From Clostridiales bacterium (GTDB taxonomy: Bacteria > Bacillota > Clostridia > Saccharofermentanales > Saccharofermentanaceae), in contig JAFRQR010000020.1 in NCBI GenBank assembly GCA_017428545.1, positions 186,001-250,000 of the forward strand: 64,000 nt of DNA. The letters run 5' to 3'. How positions within the stretch are numbered: position 1 is the first letter of the stretch; each line of letters opens with the position of its first letter. The notes under the pieces were generated by a model. The model did no database searches, had not been told where the DNA came from, and saw only the letters and a program-made list of their open reading frames with translations. The position numbers and the translations under genes were made by a program. Below are positions 30,456 to 39,921 of the stretch, one piece after another.

Positions 30456-31754
30456 TCAGTTGAATCGTGAAACTGCTATCGTGTAGATATCTTCGATCAG
30501 GCGGATGCCGCCTTCGTATCCGGCATAGAAGCTGTCGAAAACGACCTTATCCTGTACCGGCCAGGAGATATTCAGGAAGTTGCCCTTCAGATTCTCCGTA
30601 ACTTCTTTTTCGTAATAGCCGCCGAGTACGAGCGGATAACCGTGGTAGTCGTGGTTCTTGATCTCTTCGTGGATCTTATATCCGTCGGTCTCAAAAGAAA
30701 CTTCCGCCTCAATGCCGAAATTGAGTTTTTTGAATTCTTCCGTGATACGGTCACGATGGTTCTTCGGTGTATCATCGACGACGAACTGCTTTGCCGGGAT
30801 CAGTCCGAGGTCATTTACCAGGAACTTCGTAACGGCAAGAGAATACTGAGCATCCGCAACGACCGTGAACTGCTTATTAATGACACGGTTCTCGAGGAAC
30901 AGATCCGCATAGCGGCTGATGAGGTAGTAATAGTAATCCTCATGCTCCTTGATGACAGCCTCAACCTTCTCCTCCGGAACACCTGCAAACTTACCAACTT
31001 CACGCAGGAACTTACTGGTTTCCGTCGCGCCGATCGGAAGATTCGGATAGTGAAGATACGGGGTGCCGAACTTCTTTTCCATCTTCTTAACGTTATTTAA
31101 GCCGACCCACGGGGAAACAAGAAGATTGAACTCCGCTTCCGGGATCTTGTTGATATTCTCGATACCGCGCTTATAGCCGAAGATCGTGTTCGGAGTAAGG
31201 CCCAGCTCCGCGATGAGTTTTTCGAGCTGACGGAGATTTCCGAGCCAGAAAAGATCCTGATACGGGACGTCTGCCCAGATATTGATCAGGCCCTTCTGCT
31301 TCTTATCGGACTTCTTCAGGTACTGGTCAACGATCGCATCGACTACCTGCTCGTGGCCCTTATAGTTGTTGCCCTTAAAGCCTGCGGTCGGTGCATAGAC
31401 GACGGGCTTTTCCGCGTCTTCGTATCTGGAAACGACTTCGCCGGAATCATCACCGACGATCTCCGGGATGCATCCCGTAAGTACGACGTAGAGATCTGCG
31501 TCGATGACCTTCAGTGCATTACCGATCGTGGAATCCAGTTTCTTCACGCCACCGAAAACAACGTCTTTTTCGTTGATACTGGTACACGGGAAAATATTCG
31601 GAGAAAAGTATCCGGAGCTTCCTGTGGATTCCGAAAGTTTCTGCGCGCAGCCCGGGCCGCTGTGAAGGATCGGGAGAGCGCGGTCGATCGCCTGAACGGT
31701 CTGCATCGCACCCAGTGCGCATTTATATCTTTGCTTATCTAATAACTTCGCCAT
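30456..31754 (-). CDS. NifK-like nitrogenase component 1 beta subunit, pair 1
   Basis: 432 residues. P-cluster cysteines Cys12 (KCALGAM), Cys36 (HSGPGC) and Cys95 (LTGCIPEIVGDD) are spaced almost as in NifK (70/95/153). Its start overlaps the stop of the pair-1 NifD-like gene (TAATG), so the two are translationally coupled. Like its paralog it lacks the NifK N-terminal extension. The pair shares NifH and NifB with pair 2. Confidence 0.88.
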   Translation of the reverse strand: MAKLLDKQRYKCALGAMQTVQAIDRALPILHSGPGCAQKLSESTGSSGYFSPNIFPCTSINEKDVVFGGVKKLDSTIGNALKVIDADLYVVLTGCIPEIVGDDSGEVVSRYEDAEKPVVYAPTAGFKGNNYKGHEQVVDAIVDQYLKKSDKKQKGLINIWADVPYQDLFWLGNLRQLEKLIAELGLTPNTIFGYKRGIENINKIPEAEFNLLVSPWVGLNNVKKMEKKFGTPYLHYPNLPIGATETSKFLREVGKFAGVPEEKVEAVIKEHEDYYYYLISRYADLFLENRVINKQFTVVADAQYSLAVTKFLVNDLGLIPAKQFVVDDTPKNHRDRITEEFKKLNFGIEAEVSFETDGYKIHEEIKNHDYHGYPLVLGGYYEKEVTENLKGNFLNISWPVQDKVVFDSFYAGYEGGIRLIEDIYTIAVSRFN

Positions 31755-33220
31755 TATTTCGTTTCCTCCAGGAACTTATCAACATTCTGCTGGTACCACC
31801 AGTCTGTATATGGAAGCTTGGTGCGCTTTGCCAGGTTCTCTTCGAAGCTTCTGTTATTGATCGCATCGAGGACAGTCTTGGCAAATTCCAGTGTGTGCTT
31901 ATAACCGAAGATCATGTACTCATCAGCAACATAGATCGCAGGTGTACCGTTCTTGATCGCCCATACGGTGGAACCCGGGTGACGGGAAAGATACATATCC
32001 GGCTGATACTTGTGAAGGATGTTCATGACCTCGAAATTCTGCTGGTCGGCAACACTTGCTTCAAAGTCGATATCATTATCCAGAAGGTACTTCATGGACG
32101 GCGGTACATCGCCGTTTTCATACTTCTTATCGTAATGCCATGCGAGCGCCCAGACGACCTTGATGCCGAGCTCATTGAGAACACGGGAAACCTCGAATGT
32201 GTAGCCCGGACCCATACCGAGAACAGCGGTCTTGCCTTCAAGCTGCTTCTTCACTTCTTCGATCTGAGGAAGATAGATCGCACGCTGCTCTTCGATATAC
32301 TTTTCGATCGGCTCGGATCTTCCCGTTACTTTACCGATCTCACGCAGCCACGTCTCAAAACCGACGATGCCGCACTGGTTAATGGATCTGACGTAAGGAA
32401 CGCCGTACTTTTCTTCCAGTGCATTTCCGAGGTAGTTACCGAGAGTACCGCAGATGCAGGTCGTCGCCAGGCTTTCGGAAATGTGGGACAGTTCTTCTAC
32501 CGTGGAATTGCAGTACAGGAATACCGGATCGAGATCGAAGTTTTTGAACATCTCGATGATCTCCGGACGGGCGCTTTCGAAGAAGTTCTTGAAGTTGATC
32601 TTATTCGTCTTCACGCCTTCTCTCGGAGGCTGCACGATGGACTGCAGTACCGCGTGGTCGGAAATGTCGAAGCCGGTCGCCCAGATACGGGACTTAAAGC
32701 CTTCGCAGTGAACGGCCACGATCGGAACTCCCACTTCGTCTCTTACCTCATCAACGATGCTGTCGATATCCTCACCGATGATACCTGTTGCACAGGAAGA
32801 AGATACGAAGATCGCCTTCGGGGAATATCTTTTGTTGACCTCGAGGATGACGTTTCTAAGTGCATTCGTGGATCCGAAGATCGTGTCATTCTCGTTCATG
32901 TCGGTTCCGACATAGATCGTATCACTGGTAACGCCGCGCTTTTTGGACATAACTTTCGACATGTAGTAAGCCCCGGCTGCAGCTACGGAGCATCCTGCCG
33001 GGCCGTGGTGGATAAGTGCCACATCACGGATACCGCAGAGCTGGCCGAGTGCACAGGAGGAAAGACATGTACTGGACTGCGAGAAGCAGCGGGAACAGCC
33101 TTTCAATGTTCCGCATTCACTCTGGGTCGCCAGATCCTTAAGGGTTCCTACATAACCTGTGATGGAACCGATACGGTTTTCTCTGGTGGCGACATTCGAA
33201 TTAGAAAGATTAATAGCCAT
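31754..33220 (-). CDS. NifD-like nitrogenase component 1 alpha subunit, pair 1, Cys-rich N-terminus
   Basis: 488 residues. Core ligands: Cys52 (likely), Cys77 (HHGPAGC) and Cys143 (SSCATGIIGEDID) for the P-cluster, and Cys257 (TCICGTLGNYL, 12 residues before EEKYG) for the cofactor. The NifD His442 position has no His (GTPAIYVADEY). NifD Gln191/His195 are Trp and Phe (HCEGFKSRIWATGFD), and Arg96 is Tyr. Six cysteines lie between residues 36 and 62, more than the family needs. Loss of the His ligand resembles NifE, so this pair might be a scaffold, but it keeps all three P-cluster cysteines on both subunits and could equally be catalytic. Confidence 0.87.
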   Translation of the reverse strand: MAINLSNSNVATRENRIGSITGYVGTLKDLATQSECGTLKGCSRCFSQSSTCLSSCALGQLCGIRDVALIHHGPAGCSVAAAGAYYMSKVMSKKRGVTSDTIYVGTDMNENDTIFGSTNALRNVILEVNKRYSPKAIFVSSSCATGIIGEDIDSIVDEVRDEVGVPIVAVHCEGFKSRIWATGFDISDHAVLQSIVQPPREGVKTNKINFKNFFESARPEIIEMFKNFDLDPVFLYCNSTVEELSHISESLATTCICGTLGNYLGNALEEKYGVPYVRSINQCGIVGFETWLREIGKVTGRSEPIEKYIEEQRAIYLPQIEEVKKQLEGKTAVLGMGPGYTFEVSRVLNELGIKVVWALAWHYDKKYENGDVPPSMKYLLDNDIDFEASVADQQNFEVMNILHKYQPDMYLSRHPGSTVWAIKNGTPAIYVADEYMIFGYKHTLEFAKTVLDAINNRSFEENLAKRTKLPYTDWWYQQNVDKFLEETK

Positions 33221-33237
33221 GTGTTTTTTTCCTTTTC

Positions 33238-34254
33238 TTAGAAAGCAAGATTTTCTTCCAGTTCCGGACGGATATTCTGAAGATCCTCGGACAGGTAACG
33301 CTCACCGTTATCCGGCAGAAGCGGAACGATCAGCTTTCCTTTATTCTCTTCTTTCTGCGCAAGCTTAATGGCAACGGCCAGGGAAGCACCTGCAGAAGCA
33401 CCTACAAAGATACCTTCGTACTTGGCAAGAAGATGGATCGCACGCAGTGTCTCGGCATAAGAGATGAAGTTATATTCATCTGCCAGATCTCCGTTAAAGT
33501 TTGTCGGAGCCATCGGTGTCAGGCCGTCGTCATTATGTACCTGATGGATACCGTGGAAGCCGCCGTCCTCAGCGCCTTTTACCTTCGAGTTGACAACGTC
33601 TTCCGGCTGCGGCTGGGTGATAACTACTTTCACGTTCGGATTCTTTTCCTTGAGGAACTTACTTACGCCGTGTGTAGATCCGCCTGTGCCGACACCGCCG
33701 ACGAAGATATCTACTTTTCCGTCGGTATCTTCCCAGATCTCCGGACCGGTGTGCTTGTAGTGGGCATTAATGTTATCCGGGTTATCCAACTGACGTGTAG
33801 AGAAAGGATGCTCCACGCCCTTTTCCATGTAGTCGATGACATCCGCAAAAGCTGCTATACCCTTTTCAAAAACGCCTGCGATCAGTTCCTGCGGAACATC
33901 TGCGATCTCTGCCTGGTAAGCCTGCAGGAGCTTAAGTCTTTCAACGGAAACACCATTCTGAAGACCGATCTTAAACTTATAGCCCTTTGCTGCGGCAAAA
34001 GCAGCCATTGCAACACCGGTGTTACCGGATGTGAACTCGACAAGGGTCGTCTTATCCGGGCTGATCTCACCGCGCTTTTCGGCAGCTTCGATGATCTCGA
34101 TCGCCATTCTGTCCTTGTGGGATCCTGCCGGATTGAAGTACTCGAGTTTTCCGGCGATACGGCCCTTGAGGCCGAGCTTTTCTTCAAGTCTTTTGAATTC
34201 TACGATCGGGGTATGTCCGACCAGTTCTGTGATTGAATTGTAAATCTTTCCCAT
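33238..34254 (-). CDS. Divergent CysK-like PLP enzyme embedded in the nitrogenase-like operon
   Basis: 338 residues, fold-type II PLP family (cysteine synthase/CBS). The PLP lysine is in NPAGSHKDRMA (canonical [11 protein letters not shown], so Val is His), the Asn loop TSGNTG is kept, and the phosphate loop is GTGGSTHG (usually GTGGTITG). The canonical GIGAGFVP segment is replaced by GGFHGIHQVHNDDG. These changes ring the substrate pocket, so a different nucleophile or amino-acid substrate is likely. A canonical cysK sits in the same operon, arguing for a split in function. It lies between nifH and pair 1. Confidence 0.85.
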   Translation of the reverse strand: MGKIYNSITELVGHTPIVEFKRLEEKLGLKGRIAGKLEYFNPAGSHKDRMAIEIIEAAEKRGEISPDKTTLVEFTSGNTGVAMAAFAAAKGYKFKIGLQNGVSVERLKLLQAYQAEIADVPQELIAGVFEKGIAAFADVIDYMEKGVEHPFSTRQLDNPDNINAHYKHTGPEIWEDTDGKVDIFVGGVGTGGSTHGVSKFLKEKNPNVKVVITQPQPEDVVNSKVKGAEDGGFHGIHQVHNDDGLTPMAPTNFNGDLADEYNFISYAETLRAIHLLAKYEGIFVGASAGASLAVAIKLAQKEENKGKLIVPLLPDNGERYLSEDLQNIRPELEENLAF

Positions 34255-34300
34255 TTTGTGTTTCCTCCTATTTTCCCCGATCGGGTAATGATTTTCCTGA

Positions 34301-35155
<855 letters not shown>

Positions 35156-35166
35156 TTATCCTTCTT

Positions 35167-35523
35167 TCAATTAAATAATTCGTTAACTTGTTCATATTTG
35201 ACCAGTTTGTCGATCGATTCGGAGATGATCCCCGGGATCTCATAACAACTGATGCCCTTACTTTCCAAGACCGCCCTGGCGCCGTTTCCGACACGGCTTA
35301 CCAGAAGATGTGTGCAGTCTGAAAGTTTATCGGCGTTTTCGGAAAGTCTTTTTTCATCGTGATCGCCCATCTCACAGACGGGAGGAAGATTTCTGACTTC
35401 CAGAAGTTTCAGTTCATCGTCTGATACTTCGTATATGTAAAAAGCTTTGGCCTTTCCGAAATGGTTATTCACTACGATCCCGTCGGAACTGGCCACCGCG
35501 ATCCGGTAGATTTTGTCAGCCAT
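35167..35523 (-). CDS. NifX/NafY-family cofactor-binding protein
   Basis: 118 residues, one dinitrogenase iron-molybdenum cofactor-binding domain: YRIAVASSDGIVVNNHFGKAKAFYIYEV, then LVSRVGNGARAVLESKGI. The start overlaps the NifB-like gene end by 8 bp. Probably carries the NifB product to the component 1 proteins. Unlike the second NifX-like protein it has no Cys/Gly insert. Confidence 0.85.
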   Translation of the reverse strand: MADKIYRIAVASSDGIVVNNHFGKAKAFYIYEVSDDELKLLEVRNLPPVCEMGDHDEKRLSENADKLSDCTHLLVSRVGNGARAVLESKGISCYEIPGIISESIDKLVKYEQVNELFN

Positions 35524-36388
35524 GTGAGAAAGTCTCCTTTACGCCGAGTCTTCTCTGATATATCTGATCTCCGAATTCCGACTTTCCCGGGACACCCACC
35601 GCATCTGCTCTACAGTGCTGGCAGTGACGGAATACATCGATATATTTTTCGGCTTTCCGTCTTGCTTCATCGATCTGCGGGCAGGTCGGTGCTTTTACAT
35701 CCTTGAGCTCATGCTGCGGGATCAAAGGGATGATATTGTAGATCTTCGCGCCGGCTTCTTTTACCGTTTTTGCGATCTGCTCGATATGGTCTCCGTTGAT
35801 CTCAGGAACAAGCACCGTATTGACTTTGACCGTGATCCCCGCGGCGGCAACTTTTCTTATTCCCGCCAGCTGGTTTTCGATCAGGATCTTCGCGCCTTCG
35901 ACGCCTTCGATCTTTTTGCCGTGATAGATGATGTAAGCATTGAGCTTATTCTCTATTTCCGGATCGACTGCATTTACGGTCACTGTCAGAGAATCGATCC
36001 CGATATCGATCACGTCCTGCGCTCTTTCACTTAGAAGAAGTCCGTTCGTGCTCATGCACTTGATGAGCTGCGGGAATTTTTCTTTTACGATCTTGAAAGT
36101 TTCCAGCGCGTAATCGGTCGCCAGGGTGTCTCCCGGACCTGCGATCCCGGCCACTTTGATGTCGGGGCAGATCTTCAGTGCTTTTTCCAAAATCTCTTCA
36201 CATTCTGCAGGATTTAACACCTTCGATGTCACTCCCGGCCGTTCTTCGACGTCGTTGATGGCGCGGTCACAGAAGCGGCATGCAATATTGCATCCCGGAC
36301 TGACAGGAAGATGGATCCTTCCTGCATTATTCTTATGGCCGCCGAAGCATGGATGGGAGTTCTGCAGATCCTCGTATGTGTTTCTCAT
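35516..36388 (-). CDS. nifB: NifB-type radical SAM cofactor synthase
   Basis: 290 residues from the ATG at 36388 (AGGAGTGCAG upstream). Radical SAM motif CNIACRFC (Cys33, 37, 40), NifB-specific HPCFGGH near the N-terminus, AGPGD, NIIPLIPQHE, and C-terminal CQHCRADAVG, where NifB places extra cluster ligands. NifB fuses two 4Fe-4S units and inserts carbide from SAM to give the Fe8S9C NifB-cofactor. It lacks the fused NifX domain seen in many bacterial NifBs; that domain is supplied by the next gene. Presence of a full motif set implies that pairs 1 and/or 2 use a carbide-containing cofactor. Confidence 0.93.
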   Translation of the reverse strand: MRNTYEDLQNSHPCFGGHKNNAGRIHLPVSPGCNIACRFCDRAINDVEERPGVTSKVLNPAECEEILEKALKICPDIKVAGIAGPGDTLATDYALETFKIVKEKFPQLIKCMSTNGLLLSERAQDVIDIGIDSLTVTVNAVDPEIENKLNAYIIYHGKKIEGVEGAKILIENQLAGIRKVAAAGITVKVNTVLVPEINGDHIEQIAKTVKEAGAKIYNIIPLIPQHELKDVKAPTCPQIDEARRKAEKYIDVFRHCQHCRADAVGVPGKSEFGDQIYQRRLGVKETFSHG

Positions 36389-36405
36389 CTGCACTCCTAG
36401 GCTGT

Positions 36406-37341
36406 TCAGTCTTTGAACAGCGGAGTGGAGAGGTAACGGTCGCCGGAGTCAGGCAGAAGTGCAACGATCACTTTACCCTTATTTTCCGGTCTCTTTGCAA
36501 GGATCTCTGCGCCCTTAAGAGCAGCACCGGAAGAAATACCGACCAGGATGCCCTCGGAGATGGCGAATGCTTTTCCTTCTGCAAAAGCATCTTCATTTTC
36601 GATCGCGAGGATCTCGTCATATACACTCGTATTAAGAACTTCCGGAACGAAGCCTGCGCCGATTCCCTGGATCTTATGCGCGCCCGGCTTACCTGTAGAA
36701 AGCACTGCACTTGTTGCAGGCTCTACGGCTACGACCTTGACGTTCGGGTTCTGGGACTTCAGGTATTCACCGACACCTGTGATGGTTCCGCCTGTACCAA
36801 CGCCTGCTACGAAAATATCTACTTTTCCGTCGGTCTGCTTCCAGATCTCCGGACCTGTTGTTTCCTTATGTACCTTCGGGTTTGCCGGGTTAACGAACTG
36901 GCCGAGGATAACGGATCCTTCGATCTCTTTATTCAGTTCTTCGGCCTTTGCGATCGCACCCTTCATGCCCTTTGCGCCTTCTGTCAGAACGAGCTCTGCG
37001 CCATATGCATGCAGAAGGTTTCTTCTTTCGACACTCATCGTATCCGGGAGTGTCAGGATGGCCTTATAGCCTTTGGCTGCAGCAACAGCTGCAAGACCGA
37101 TACCGGTGTTACCGGATGTAGGTTCGATGATCGTGGCGCCCGGCTTCAGAAGGCCCTTATTCTCGGCGTCCTCGATCATTGCCAGAGCGATTCTGTCCTT
37201 AACGGATCCGGCCGGATTTAAGTACTCCAGCTTACCAAGTACAGTCGCCTGTGTTATCTCTCTCTTTTTAGAATACGCATTCAGCTGAAGAAGCGGCGTA
37301 TTTCCGATCAATTCCAATGCACTTTGCTTAATCTCACTCAT
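36406..37341 (-). CDS. cysK: Cysteine synthase CysK
   Basis: 311 residues, canonical O-acetylserine sulfhydrylase. PLP lysine in [11 protein letters not shown], Asn loop TSGNTG, phosphate loop GTGGTITG, and [12 protein letters not shown]. It joins sulfide to O-acetylserine. As first gene of the operon, after a Cys-rich leader peptide, it would capture sulfide produced by the enzymes encoded downstream. O-acetylserine would come from the CysE encoded at 43916. Confidence 0.96.
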   Translation of the reverse strand: MSEIKQSALELIGNTPLLQLNAYSKKREITQATVLGKLEYLNPAGSVKDRIALAMIEDAENKGLLKPGATIIEPTSGNTGIGLAAVAAAKGYKAILTLPDTMSVERRNLLHAYGAELVLTEGAKGMKGAIAKAEELNKEIEGSVILGQFVNPANPKVHKETTGPEIWKQTDGKVDIFVAGVGTGGTITGVGEYLKSQNPNVKVVAVEPATSAVLSTGKPGAHKIQGIGAGFVPEVLNTSVYDEILAIENEDAFAEGKAFAISEGILVGISSGAALKGAEILAKRPENKGKVIVALLPDSGDRYLSTPLFKD

Positions 37342-37434
37342 TTTATTTTCCTCCTAAAGATAAAAAAATCAGTCGCTACCCTTTTGGTAACAACCGCATC
37401 AAAAAACCGTTGTTTTCAACAAAAGGTGTCTTCG
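37342..37434 (-). promoter_or_regulatory. Attenuator-like leader of the cysK-nitrogenase-like operon
   Basis: Between the leader peptide stop and cysK the minus strand reads CCTTTTGTTGAAAACAACGG, then six T. TTGTT/AACAA gives a short hairpin before the T-run (terminator-like). Alternatively CCTTTTG pairs with a later CAAAAGG and AACAAC with GTTGTT, sequestering that hairpin. Two exclusive folds next to a Cys-rich peptide suggest ribosome-controlled attenuation. Confidence 0.55.
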
Positions 37435-37515
37435 TTATTTCCCGCTACAACATGTCGAACACATACAACACATGCCACACATCTGCATGATTTTCCGATC
37501 CATCATATTCTTCAT
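37435..37515 (-). CDS. 26-residue Cys/Met-rich leader peptide
   Basis: ATG at 37515 preceded by AGAAGGGGGTAG opens 26 codons ending MQMCGMCCMCSTCCSGK. Residues 13-23 contain seven cysteines; six methionines are spread through the peptide. It lies between a promoter and cysK, followed by alternative hairpins. Low cysteinyl-tRNA would stall ribosomes on the Cys run, the expected sensor for a sulfur-acquisition operon. A metal-binding micropeptide is the alternative. Confidence 0.72.
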   Translation of the reverse strand: MKNMMDRKIMQMCGMCCMCSTCCSGK

Positions 37516-37568
37516 GTTTGCTACCCCCTTCTTGACGGTTTTTCTGGTGCTTTCTTGAAGCTGAAATA

Positions 37569-37625
37569 ATAGTAACACTCCCCGGGACCTTTGAAAAATC
37601 GCTAATTATTATCGTCTGTGATAAC
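37569..37625 (-). promoter_or_regulatory. Promoter and dyad operator of the cysK-nitrogenase-like operon
   Basis: Minus strand: GTTATCACAGACGATAA (37625-37609), 11 bp, TTTTCA (-35), 17 bp, TACTAT (-10, 37574-37569). The same layout occurs before the sulfonate-type ABC operon (42956-42900). Operator centre near -55 fits activation by a LysR-type protein; two such genes lie at 43007 and 47425. Confidence 0.65.
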
Positions 37626-37631
37626 TTCGGC

Positions 37632-38291
37632 TTATAACCCCGTTTGCGATTTCCGAATATCAAAAACACGACCGGCATATTCTTTTACGTGATCATCGTG
37701 AGTTGCGACCAGTACTGCATGCCCGGAAACGACGTATTCCGAGAGATATTCGAGGATGATCCTTCCCGTTCCGCTGTCAAGTCCGGTGGTCGGTTCATCC
37801 GCGATCAGAAGCACGGGCTCCGTAAGAAGCGCCCTGGCGATGGCCGCACGCTTAAGTTCCCCGCCAGAAAGTTCATGCGGAAATCTGTCGGCGAGATCAC
37901 CGATCCCGAGCTTTTCGAGATGCAACTTCGCCTTCTGCTCATATTCCTCTCTCTCTTTCGAAGGATCGGCAAGAAACGGCTCCACGATATTTTCGAGGAT
38001 CGTATAGTTCTTAAGAAAAAAGTTGCTCTGCGGCACATATCCGATCCTTCTTTTATGGATATCGGACAGTTCCTCGTCCGAAAGTTTATACAGATCCTTC
38101 CCCTCGAAAAGCACCTGTCCCAGATCCGGGTCGAGTATGCCCGCAAGAACTGCAAGGAGAGTGCTTTTGCCGGAGCCGGATTCGCCCATCACGGCGATGA
38201 ACTCTCCTTCATCGATAGAGATCTCCAACGAATCCAGGATCTTTCTTCTTCCCGATTTATAACTCTTACTTATACCTTCTGCAGTAAGCAT
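37632..38291 (-). CDS. ABC transporter ATPase (LolD/MacB type)
   Basis: 219 residues. Walker A GESGSGKST (about 35-43), signature LSGGELKRAAIARAL, Walker B LLIADEPTTGLD. Short, membrane-domain-free ATPase of the FtsE/LolD/MacB class. It partners the FtsX-type permease encoded 4 bp upstream. Such modules move lipids, peptides or act mechanically rather than import nutrients. Confidence 0.92.
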   Translation of the reverse strand: MLTAEGISKSYKSGRRKILDSLEISIDEGEFIAVMGESGSGKSTLLAVLAGILDPDLGQVLFEGKDLYKLSDEELSDIHKRRIGYVPQSNFFLKNYTILENIVEPFLADPSKEREEYEQKAKLHLEKLGIGDLADRFPHELSGGELKRAAIARALLTEPVLLIADEPTTGLDSGTGRIILEYLSEYVVSGHAVLVATHDDHVKEYAGRVFDIRKSQTGL

Positions 38292-38295
38292 CTCC

Positions 38296-39498
38296 TTACT
38301 CCTCCTTCCGAAGCGCCAGATACGGCTCGATATTTGTCGTGTGAATGATGAAGAACACCGATGACAGGAACACGATCAGAATCACCAGGCCTACGATCAG
38401 AAGGATCTGAAGGAGCACGGATGCGATCCCGGGTCCTAAGTACGGCATATCCAGGGATTTCCCGATATATCTTCCGAACGGGATCACGATCAGGGCACCT
38501 AAGAAGGATCCGCCCAGCGCGCCTGCGAGGCTGATCAGCCCAATTTCGGAAAGAAGTTTTCTGATAAGATCTTTCTTTCTGTGGCCGAGCACCCGAAGAA
38601 GCGCGATCTCCGATTTTCTGCCTTTCATGATGATGCTGTTGATGATCAGAAGGATCGCGACCAGAAGGATCCCGAGAGACAGCGAGATAACGTTCACCAC
38701 ACCGGTGATTTTCCCAAGGCTTCCGGATAAAGACTCATGAAGCTTCTTCGGATAGACGACATCGAAGATATCGCCGATCGTCTTATGCGCGGAGTCGATG
38801 ATCTGCTCGGCCGTGTGGGAGCCGTCCACGTTGATGAAGATCGAAGAAAGGATATCTCCCTTCTTCTGCTCCTCAGTAAGAAAAGATCCTTTCTCTTCGG
38901 CATTTTTCAGAAGCTCCGATTTCGCATCGGTGGAAAAATATACCGAGCTGTCGAGCGCTGTTCCGGTCCTTGCCATCTGCGATGCGATCGCATATTCCTG
39001 CCCGAAAAGCTTGATCCTTCCGTCTTCACTGACGATGTCACTTCCGACGATGACCGCGTCCCCGGAGAGCTTTTGCTTATACTCCGTCTCGATCCATGGT
39101 CCTACGACAAAATCAGTTTCCGGGTCGAAGAATACGATCTGCACTTCACTGCTGCAGCAATCGGCAGAGAGCGACTTCAGGAAGCACTGCGAAGTGGAAT
39201 CCGAGATCCCGTCGATCGACTGCACTTTCTCATAGACCGCACCGTCGAAATAAAAGTTACTGCGGCTTCCTTCCAAAAGCATATTCTCTGCTTTTTCGCG
39301 TTCGCCCTTCGGGACGAGCATGATGTCCGCGCCGAGGCGATTCCGCATATTGCCCATTCCTTTTTTGAGGCTCACGCTGATCACGGTAACGGAAAAAAGC
39401 ATGACCGAAAGAATGACGACAGTTGCCAAAAGGCACGCGTTAAGGAACGCGTGTCTCTGGATGTCTTTTATCGTGTTTTTCGTTCTTTTCAGGCTCAT
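38296..39498 (-). CDS. FtsX/MacB-family ABC permease
   Basis: 400 residues. One N-terminal helix (about 18-40), a large extracellular domain (about 40-260) and three C-terminal helices with the FtsX signature (GRKSEIALLRVLGHRKKDLIRKLL). Overlaps the DUF4418 gene stop by 4 bp and precedes its ATPase. Substrate unknown; the location inside a sulfur region may be incidental. Confidence 0.9.
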   Translation of the reverse strand: MSLKRTKNTIKDIQRHAFLNACLLATVVILSVMLFSVTVISVSLKKGMGNMRNRLGADIMLVPKGEREKAENMLLEGSRSNFYFDGAVYEKVQSIDGISDSTSQCFLKSLSADCCSSEVQIVFFDPETDFVVGPWIETEYKQKLSGDAVIVGSDIVSEDGRIKLFGQEYAIASQMARTGTALDSSVYFSTDAKSELLKNAEEKGSFLTEEQKKGDILSSIFINVDGSHTAEQIIDSAHKTIGDIFDVVYPKKLHESLSGSLGKITGVVNVISLSLGILLVAILLIINSIIMKGRKSEIALLRVLGHRKKDLIRKLLSEIGLISLAGALGGSFLGALIVIPFGRYIGKSLDMPYLGPGIASVLLQILLIVGLVILIVFLSSVFFIIHTTNIEPYLALRKEE

Positions 39499-39893
39499 TT
39501 TTCATTCCCGCTTCTTGCAAGAAGGAAGATATCCGCCGCCGCAGAAACGGCCAGAAGAACGCTCAGCACGATCAATGCCGGATAGGTCTTTACGCGGCAG
39601 GCCATATCGCTCATTTTGCAAAGGCCGGTAAGCTTAGCCGGGAGGGCCAGTACCAGACCCGCATTCAGAAGTTCCGCGATGGAAATACCGAGACGGATGT
39701 CCTTATTTTTCAGGAAGAAGTAGATCACGCCGAGTGCCGCGATCACAAGACCGACACCGATCTCTGCTTTTTTCGTAAAGAAGCAGGCCATCTTCATCTC
39801 GCTTTCGCACACCGGGAAAAGCACCGTCGGTGCGAGTATTACGAGAAGTCCCAAAAGGACAAAAGCGGCTGCAAAAATAGTTCTGTTTTTCAT
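39495..39893 (-). CDS. DUF4418 family membrane protein
   Basis: 132 residues from the ATG at 39893 (TGAGGAAAC upstream). Four hydrophobic helices and a conserved set of cysteines (VCESEMKMACFF and GLCKMSDMACRV). DUF4418 genes are commonly found with FtsX permease and ATPase genes, as here, and probably form one complex. The paired Cys near membrane ends suggest disulfides or metal binding; no activity is known. Confidence 0.82.
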   Translation of the reverse strand: MKNRTIFAAAFVLLGLLVILAPTVLFPVCESEMKMACFFTKKAEIGVGLVIAALGVIYFFLKNKDIRLGISIAELLNAGLVLALPAKLTGLCKMSDMACRVKTYPALIVLSVLLAVSAAADIFLLARSGNEK

Positions 39894-39921
39894 ATGTGTT
39901 TCCTCATTTCTTTTACGTTTT

